Source: Anaerolineaceae bacterium UBA700 (GTDB lineage Bacteria > Chloroflexota > Anaerolineae > Anaerolineales > Anaerolineaceae). From it: 19,139 nt of DNA. The DNA is taken from the NCBI GenBank assembly GCA_002298885.1, contig DBMK01000167.1, forward strand, positions 9,447 to 28,585, written 5' to 3'. A program made the position numbers and the translations under genes. The notes under the pieces are model-generated. The model made no database searches, was not told the origin of the DNA, and saw nothing but the letters and a program-made list of their open reading frames with translations. Positions 14,535 to 19,139 of this stretch are shown here, in pieces (position 1 is the stretch's first letter; every line of letters starts with the position of its first letter).

Positions 14535-15002
14535 ATGTTGCACGAAATCACTTTTACGGTAAACAACGAGCCTGTGACTCTCGCCGTTAAATCCCACCAC
14601 ACCATTCTGAAAGTTCTGCGCGAGCAGCTCGGCCTCACCGGCACCAAAATTGGCTGTGAGAACGGCGAATGCGGCGCCTGCACCATCCTGATGGACGGCC
14701 AGCCAGTCAACGGCTGCATGGTCCTGGCTGTGGAAGCCGACGGGCACACCATCGAGACGGTTGAAAACCTGAACAAATCCGGGCAGCTCCACCCCCTGCA
14801 GAAAGCATTCGTCGAGAAAAATGCCATCCAGTGCGGTTTCTGCACTCCAGGGATGTTGATGATGGCCAAAGGTTATCTGGCGAAGAATCCCCACCCCACC
14901 GAGGATGAGGTTCGCCAGGCTATCGTAGGTAACCTGTGCCGCTGCACCGGTTACGTCCGGATTGTCGAGGCCATCCTCGACGCATCCAAGGAGGTAGCTT
15001 AG
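14535..15002 (+). CDS. Molybdenum hydroxylase 2, 2Fe-2S subunit
   Basis: A 155-residue iron-sulfur subunit. Cluster 1 ligands are C41, C46, C49 and C61 (CENGECGAC); cluster 2 ligands are C100, C103, C135 and C137 with the ending CRCTGY. Complete and of normal length. ATG 14535 lies five bases after AAAGGAGG (14522-14529), which overlaps the last codons of the FAD gene. The Mo-subunit ATG is two bases after its stop, with that gene's ribosome-binding site inside this one. The three genes must be co-transcribed. Confidence 0.92.
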   Translation: MLHEITFTVNNEPVTLAVKSHHTILKVLREQLGLTGTKIGCENGECGACTILMDGQPVNGCMVLAVEADGHTIETVENLNKSGQLHPLQKAFVEKNAIQCGFCTPGMLMMAKGYLAKNPHPTEDEVRQAIVGNLCRCTGYVRIVEAILDASKEVA

Positions 15003-15004
15003 CC

Positions 15005-17347
15005 ATGGCCGATGATTGCACAACCGTAGGAAAAAGCGTCCCGCGAATCGATGCCGCCGAGAAAGTGACCGGCGCAGTGCAATACGTGGATGATTTGCAG
15101 TTTGGACCCGGCCTGTTGTGGGGGAAATTACTCCACAGCCCGCACGCCCACGCCCTGATCAAACGCATCGACGCCACCAAGGCCCTGGCGCTGCCGGGTG
15201 TCAAGGCGGTCGTCTCGGGCAAGGATACCCCTAAGCCGATTGGTCTCTACCTTAAAGACCGCACCATCTTCCCAGTCGACCGCGTCCGCTTCGTTGGCGA
15301 GCCAGTTGCCGGCGTGGTTGCGACGACCGAAGAGATCGCCGAACAGGCGCTCTCGCTGATCGACGTGGAATACGAGCTGCTTCCGGCCGTCTTCGATCCT
15401 TACGAAGCCGCCCAACCCGGCGCCCCCCTGCTCCATCCTGACCTCGGCAAATATGAAGTGGTCAATTTCATCTTCCCCGAGCCCGGCACCAATATCTCCG
15501 AACATTTCAAGCTACGCAAAGGCGACGTGGATGCAGCCTGGCCAAAGTGCGCGGCCATCATCGAAGACACCTTTTCCCTGCCTCAGATCCAGCACGTTCC
15601 GATCGAGCCGCACGTGGCCGTGGCGCGCTGGGATAAGGACGGGCAGGTTACCCTGTGGGCCGCCTCGCAGTCTCCCTTCGCTCAGCGCGACCTGATCGCC
15701 CAATCCCTTGACATCCACCACGGTGACTTGCGCGTTATTGCGCCCTACGTTGGCGGCGGGTTCGGCGGCAAAGCCGGTATCTCCATCGAAGCCAACGTAG
15801 TCGTTATGGCGCGGGCGGTCAAAGGCACTCCGGTTAAAGTTCGCATGACCCGCGAAGAAGAGTTCCTCAACACAAACGTGCGCCAGAGCCTGTTCGGGCG
15901 CTACAAGGTCGGCGTGGACAAAGAGGGTAACCTTTTGGCCATGGAAGTGGCCTATTACTTCGGCGGCGGCGGGTACAACGAGTATGGCACCAACATCTCC
16001 CGCGCTGCCGGTTATTCATGCACCGGCCCCTACGACTGCCCCAATGTCAAGGGCGATTCGCATTGCGTCTACACCAATACCCAGATCGGCTCGGCCATGC
16101 GCGGCTTTGGCATGCCCGAGATCCACTGGGGCCTGGAGCAGATTATGGACCGCCTGGCCGACCAAATCGGCATGGACCGGGTGGAGTTCCGCAAGCGCAA
16201 CTGCGTCCGCACCGGAGACACCATCGTCACCGGCATGAAAATGCCCAACATCGACCTGATCAAGTGCATCGACCTTGCCGCTAAGGGTATTGGCTGGGGC
16301 AAGAAGGAAGCCCCGACCGGACCGCACAAGAAGCGCGGCAAGGGCATCGCCATCATGTGGAAGGCGCCGGCTATGCCCCCCAACCCCGGAAGCTCGGCGA
16401 TCATCCGCTTCAACGAGGATGCCACCGCCAACGTGTTCGTCGGTGGGCAGGAAATCGGCCAGGGCACCTTCACGGTGATGGCCCAGATTGCTGCCGAAAC
16501 GCTGGGCATTCCCTACGAATCGGTGCGTATGACCGTTAACCCGGTGGACACGCGCTACAGCCCCTACGAATGGCAGACTGTAGCCAGCCGCCTAACGTGG
16601 TCGATGGGCAACGCCGTCAAAGCCGCCGCTGAGGACGCCCGCTTTAAGATCCTGGACACCGTTGCCAAGTATTGGAAAGAAGACATCAAAGACCTGGATA
16701 TTAAGAACGGCGTGGTCGTTTCCTACAAGTCAGAGCGCGAACAGCCGCTCAAGAAAATGGTCGTCTACGGCCTGCCTAACGATAATTTCGAGGGCTGGCA
16801 GGGCGGCCCCATTGTCGGCACCGGCAAGTTCATGCCCACCTACGTCACCAACCTGGATGCTGAGACTGGCCAGGGCACGCGCGCCGTGGTGCATTACACT
16901 GTCGGCGCCCAGGCTGTCGATCTGGAAGTGGACACTGAGACCGGTGTCATCGAAGTGCTGAAGATCGTCAGCGCCTATGACGTCGGCAAGGCCATCAATC
17001 CGGACCTGGTGCTCACCCAGATCGAAGGCGGCGCCGTGCACGGGATGAGCTCGGCTTTCGAAGGTTATATCTTCAACGACAAAGGCCTGATGATCAACCA
17101 CAGTCTGGTGGACTACAAGATCGCCACCTCCATGGACACCCCGCGCAAGATCCAGGGCGAAATCGTCGAGTCCGCTGTTGAAGATGGGCCCTACGGTGCC
17201 CGTGGCGTCGGCGAGCACGTCATGGTGCAGACTGCGCCTGCTATGGCCAATGCGCTTGCCGACGCGCTTGGCATCCGCATCAACCGCCTGCCTCTTTCGG
17301 CCGAAAAAGTCTATCTTGCCATGGTCGAAAAGGGCATCGTTAAGTGA
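15005..17347 (+). CDS. Molybdenum hydroxylase 2, Mo-binding subunit (xanthine-dehydrogenase-like)
   Basis: A 780-residue catalytic subunit of the xanthine oxidase family. Seen: GGGFGGK (250-256), AMRGFGMPE (364-372) and GVGE with the catalytic glutamate E737. The RGFG loop matches xanthine dehydrogenases and N-heterocycle hydroxylases, with the Arg that contacts a polar substrate (R366). However the QEHFYLET segment, whose glutamate binds purine in classical xanthine dehydrogenase, is replaced by IQHVPIEPHVAVA, as in other hydroxylases, so hypoxanthine/xanthine should not be assumed. ATG 15005 follows AAGGAGGT (14988-14995) by nine bases. A strong hairpin separates it from the next cyclase gene. 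No CoxG of its own is seen. Confidence 0.9.
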   Translation: MADDCTTVGKSVPRIDAAEKVTGAVQYVDDLQFGPGLLWGKLLHSPHAHALIKRIDATKALALPGVKAVVSGKDTPKPIGLYLKDRTIFPVDRVRFVGEPVAGVVATTEEIAEQALSLIDVEYELLPAVFDPYEAAQPGAPLLHPDLGKYEVVNFIFPEPGTNISEHFKLRKGDVDAAWPKCAAIIEDTFSLPQIQHVPIEPHVAVARWDKDGQVTLWAASQSPFAQRDLIAQSLDIHHGDLRVIAPYVGGGFGGKAGISIEANVVVMARAVKGTPVKVRMTREEEFLNTNVRQSLFGRYKVGVDKEGNLLAMEVAYYFGGGGYNEYGTNISRAAGYSCTGPYDCPNVKGDSHCVYTNTQIGSAMRGFGMPEIHWGLEQIMDRLADQIGMDRVEFRKRNCVRTGDTIVTGMKMPNIDLIKCIDLAAKGIGWGKKEAPTGPHKKRGKGIAIMWKAPAMPPNPGSSAIIRFNEDATANVFVGGQEIGQGTFTVMAQIAAETLGIPYESVRMTVNPVDTRYSPYEWQTVASRLTWSMGNAVKAAAEDARFKILDTVAKYWKEDIKDLDIKNGVVVSYKSEREQPLKKMVVYGLPNDNFEGWQGGPIVGTGKFMPTYVTNLDAETGQGTRAVVHYTVGAQAVDLEVDTETGVIEVLKIVSAYDVGKAINPDLVLTQIEGGAVHGMSSAFEGYIFNDKGLMINHSLVDYKIATSMDTPRKIQGEIVESAVEDGPYGARGVGEHVMVQTAPAMANALADALGIRINRLPLSAEKVYLAMVEKGIVK

Positions 17348-17353
17348 AATTCA

Positions 17354-17384
17354 CTGCACCTGGCGTACGAATTGCCAGGTGCAG
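17354..17384. repeat. Perfect 11-bp stem-loop between hydroxylase 2 and cyclase
   Basis: CTGCACCTGGC (17354-17364), nine-base loop, GCCAGGTGCAG (17374-17384), followed by AAATTTATAT. It starts six bases after the Mo-subunit stop (17345-17347). The tail is only weakly T-rich, so it may slow or partly terminate transcription, or protect the upstream mRNA end. Confidence 0.55.
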
Positions 17385-17411
17385 AAATTTATATCCTGTC
17401 AGGAGGAAAAT

Positions 17412-18293
17412 ATGAAACTCATCGATCTAACCATTCCATTGGGAGTAGCAACGCCTCCCTGGCCCACGTACGAGCCGCTGCAAGTGAAATATTTCAAGCG
17501 TCTGGCGCCGAACGGTGCGAACGGTCAGGTAATCACCCACTCGAACCACCTGGGGACTCACCTCGATGGCGAAATCCATTTCTACACCGCCGGCAAGGAC
17601 ATTGCCGACCTGGATATGGATTATCTTGTTCACGAAGCCGCGGTGGTCGATTTGAGCGACATTTGCGGTGATTACGACGTATACACCAGTAAAATGATCG
17701 AGGATCGCGTTGAGGTCAAGGAAGGCGATATCCTCATCATCCATACCGGTTACCATCATTTCGGCTGGGACATGCCCACTGCTGACGAGGTTCGCTACAT
17801 GGTGAAACACCCGGGTCCCGATCGTGAATTCGCCGAATGGGCCAAAGCCAAGAAGCTGCGCTGGATCGCGGTCGACTGCGGTTCTGCCGATCACCCGATG
17901 AATACCATCATCCGCGATTGGATGCCCCGCCAGGCCAAGGAAGCCGATTACGTCTTCAAGAAGAAATATGGCATGCCCCTGGCCGATTTCTTCTCCAGCG
18001 ACAAGTATCAGTTGATGCACATCGAGATGTTCCCCTACTCGATCATCCACGCCGAATGCTTCGGCGGGCAGATCGATCTGCTGCTCAACCGGCGCGTTCA
18101 GGTGGGCTTCTTCCCCTGGCGCTTCGTCGGCGGCGAATCCTGCATCGGCCGTGCGGTCGCCTTCGTGGACGACAAGGAATACGACGAATTGATGAAGAAG
18201 GCCGCCGCCCTGCCTAAGAGCAAGTTCGGCGATGCCTTCGATCCCAAGCACGTCGAGAGCCTGAACAAGATTTCGAAAGCCAACATGGCGTAA
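17412..18293 (+). CDS. Cyclase-family (PF04199) metal-dependent amidohydrolase
   Basis: A 293-residue single-domain member of the family of kynurenine formamidase and isatin hydrolase. The metal signature HLGTHLDGEIH is complete (H46, H50, D52, H56). Further shared segments are HPGPDREFAEW and AVDCGSADHPMNT, strongly resembling the active C-half of the double protein at 4097-5770. It likely cleaves a cyclic or acyl amide made by the hydroxylases. ATG 17412 is five bases after AGGAGG (17401-17406). Compared with smaller relatives of about 210-260 residues it has a charged C-terminal tail (from about 255, DDKEYDELMKKAA). Isatin or formylkynurenine as substrate would be a guess. Confidence 0.87.
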   Translation: MKLIDLTIPLGVATPPWPTYEPLQVKYFKRLAPNGANGQVITHSNHLGTHLDGEIHFYTAGKDIADLDMDYLVHEAAVVDLSDICGDYDVYTSKMIEDRVEVKEGDILIIHTGYHHFGWDMPTADEVRYMVKHPGPDREFAEWAKAKKLRWIAVDCGSADHPMNTIIRDWMPRQAKEADYVFKKKYGMPLADFFSSDKYQLMHIEMFPYSIIHAECFGGQIDLLLNRRVQVGFFPWRFVGGESCIGRAVAFVDDKEYDELMKKAAALPKSKFGDAFDPKHVESLNKISKANMA

Positions 18294-18386
18294 GGATTGT
18301 GTGCTTCGTGCGACCCCCGATAGCACGATAAACTCAATCATAATAATCGTAGCAATTACGCAAAATTTCGAGTAAAGGAGAATAAC

Positions 18387-19112
18387 ATGAAGTTCGATCT
18401 GCCAACCAAGGCATCTCAAGAAGTCTTGAACATCGATGCCCGCGAAGTTGAGGCCATGCTCCAAGGCCCATCCTTGAAACTTAAACCCTGGCCGGGTGCG
18501 ATGCTCCCCCTCAAAGACGGCCGCACGCTTTACATCCGCGAAGCTCACCTGGACGAAGTTCCCAAGATGTTGGCTTACCTCAAGGGTTTCTTAGAAGTAG
18601 ATCACGATTTTTACGATATCGTCGGCGCCCGCGTCTATTCTGAGGTTCTCGGCTGGTACCGCAAGCGGCTCAAGGACCCCTATACCCTGGTCGGCCTGAT
18701 CGACGGCCTGTGGGCCGGTTTCGCCAACGGCCGCCTGATGAACGAGGACATCAACATCAGCCTGCACACCATGGCCCTGGTCCGCGGCGGGCGCATCGGC
18801 GCCGCCATGTACTATGCCAAGGCTTATTACGGCTTCGAAATCCTGGGCAACAAGGAATGGTGGGCCACCTACGAAAGCTACAACGGCTGGATGCGCTGGG
18901 GCCTGGGCATGGCTCAGCCTTCCTACCCCTGGCCCGATGTACAGCACGAGCTGGGCGGCGCCAAGGTCTATTATGTGACCAAGAAGTACTGGGACAATCT
19001 GATCAAGGATTACGTTCGCCAGATGGTCGGCGCCGACCTGAACTTTGACGTTCCGGATTCGGTCCGCAAGGCTAACGAAGAAATGCGCGTTCCGGACGAA
19101 ATTCTGGTGTAG
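18387..19112 (+). CDS. Uncharacterised protein with a weak GNAT-like pattern
   Basis: A 241-residue protein I cannot name with certainty. The stretch from about residue 45 resembles an N-acetyltransferase (GNAT) layout: RTLYIREAHLDEVPKML as first strand and helix, a central strand pair around 100-115, then RGGRIGAA at 133-140 in the place of the acetyl-CoA pyrophosphate loop, followed by YYAKAYYGFEIL and a Tyr/Trp-rich segment (WW at 158-159, then YNGWMRWG). It is unusually rich in aromatic residues for a GNAT. ATG 18387 lies six bases after AAAGGAG (18374-18380). It follows the cyclase by 93 bases and may be the last gene of the operon. If it is a GNAT it could acylate or release a pathway amine; this is a guess. 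Confidence 0.55.
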   Translation: MKFDLPTKASQEVLNIDAREVEAMLQGPSLKLKPWPGAMLPLKDGRTLYIREAHLDEVPKMLAYLKGFLEVDHDFYDIVGARVYSEVLGWYRKRLKDPYTLVGLIDGLWAGFANGRLMNEDINISLHTMALVRGGRIGAAMYYAKAYYGFEILGNKEWWATYESYNGWMRWGLGMAQPSYPWPDVQHELGGAKVYYVTKKYWDNLIKDYVRQMVGADLNFDVPDSVRKANEEMRVPDEILV

Positions 19113-19139
19113 TGTTTTAGGTTAAGAAAAAAGAACCGG

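Noticed and set aside
18306..18328. Terminator between the second cyclase and the GNAT-like gene
   Set aside because: Only a 6-bp stem (TCGTGC/GCACGA) without a T-tract; too weak to call.

Overview
The window looks like one catabolic island on the + strand of a moderately GC-rich bacterium, preceded by a short divergent membrane-protein gene. AGGAGG-type ribosome-binding sites, several operon-like runs with short gaps and CoxG-linked molybdenum hydroxylases would fit an anaerobic or facultative lineage such as Chloroflexota (Anaerolineae). That assignment is an impression from gene content and was not tested. There is no rRNA, tRNA, CRISPR array, transposase or integrase in view.

Layout. 24-527 (minus) is a small two-helix membrane protein with a possible zinc site. 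528-1032 is a gene-free divergent region with an excellent sigma70-type promoter (TTGACT, 17 bp, TATAAT with an extended TG) and a roughly 300-nt leader holding two hairpins and a possible 14-residue leader peptide. 1033-5770 encodes FdrA/AllF, a DUF1116 YlbE/AllG protein, and an unusual protein made of two tandem cyclase/amidohydrolase-like (PF04199) domains whose N-terminal half has lost its metal ligands. 5794-6351 is a DinB-fold protein, followed by a terminator-like hairpin. 6422-10148 is the first molybdenum hydroxylase (FAD, 2Fe-2S, Mo subunits; CoxL form-II-like active site). It is followed by CoxG (10209-10844) and a 48-residue microprotein (10904-11050) that is nearly a copy of the CoxG membrane tail. 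11227-12627 is an NCS2 nucleobase permease and 12759-13634 an NmrA-type NAD(P)-binding protein. 13670-17347 is a second complete molybdenum hydroxylase with a xanthine-dehydrogenase-like motif. 17412-18293 is a stand-alone cyclase-family hydrolase with intact metal ligands, and 18387-19112 is a protein with a weak GNAT-like pattern.

How it may work together (inference). The permease imports an N-heterocycle (purine, pyrimidine or relative). The two hydroxylases oxidise the ring, with CoxG and perhaps the tail microprotein linking one of them to membrane quinones. The cyclase-family enzymes hydrolyse cyclic amide bonds. FdrA and YlbE act on a carbamoyl or ureido fragment, by analogy with the E. 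coli allantoin-cluster FdrA-YlbE-YlbF (AllFGH) oxamate carbamoyltransferase. The third partner (YlbF/AllH, DUF2877), a carbamate kinase, hydroxylase maturation factors and any regulator are not visible in the window. The true substrate cannot be read from the sequence. Most module boundaries carry strong stem-loops, suggesting that the segments are expressed or processed at different levels.
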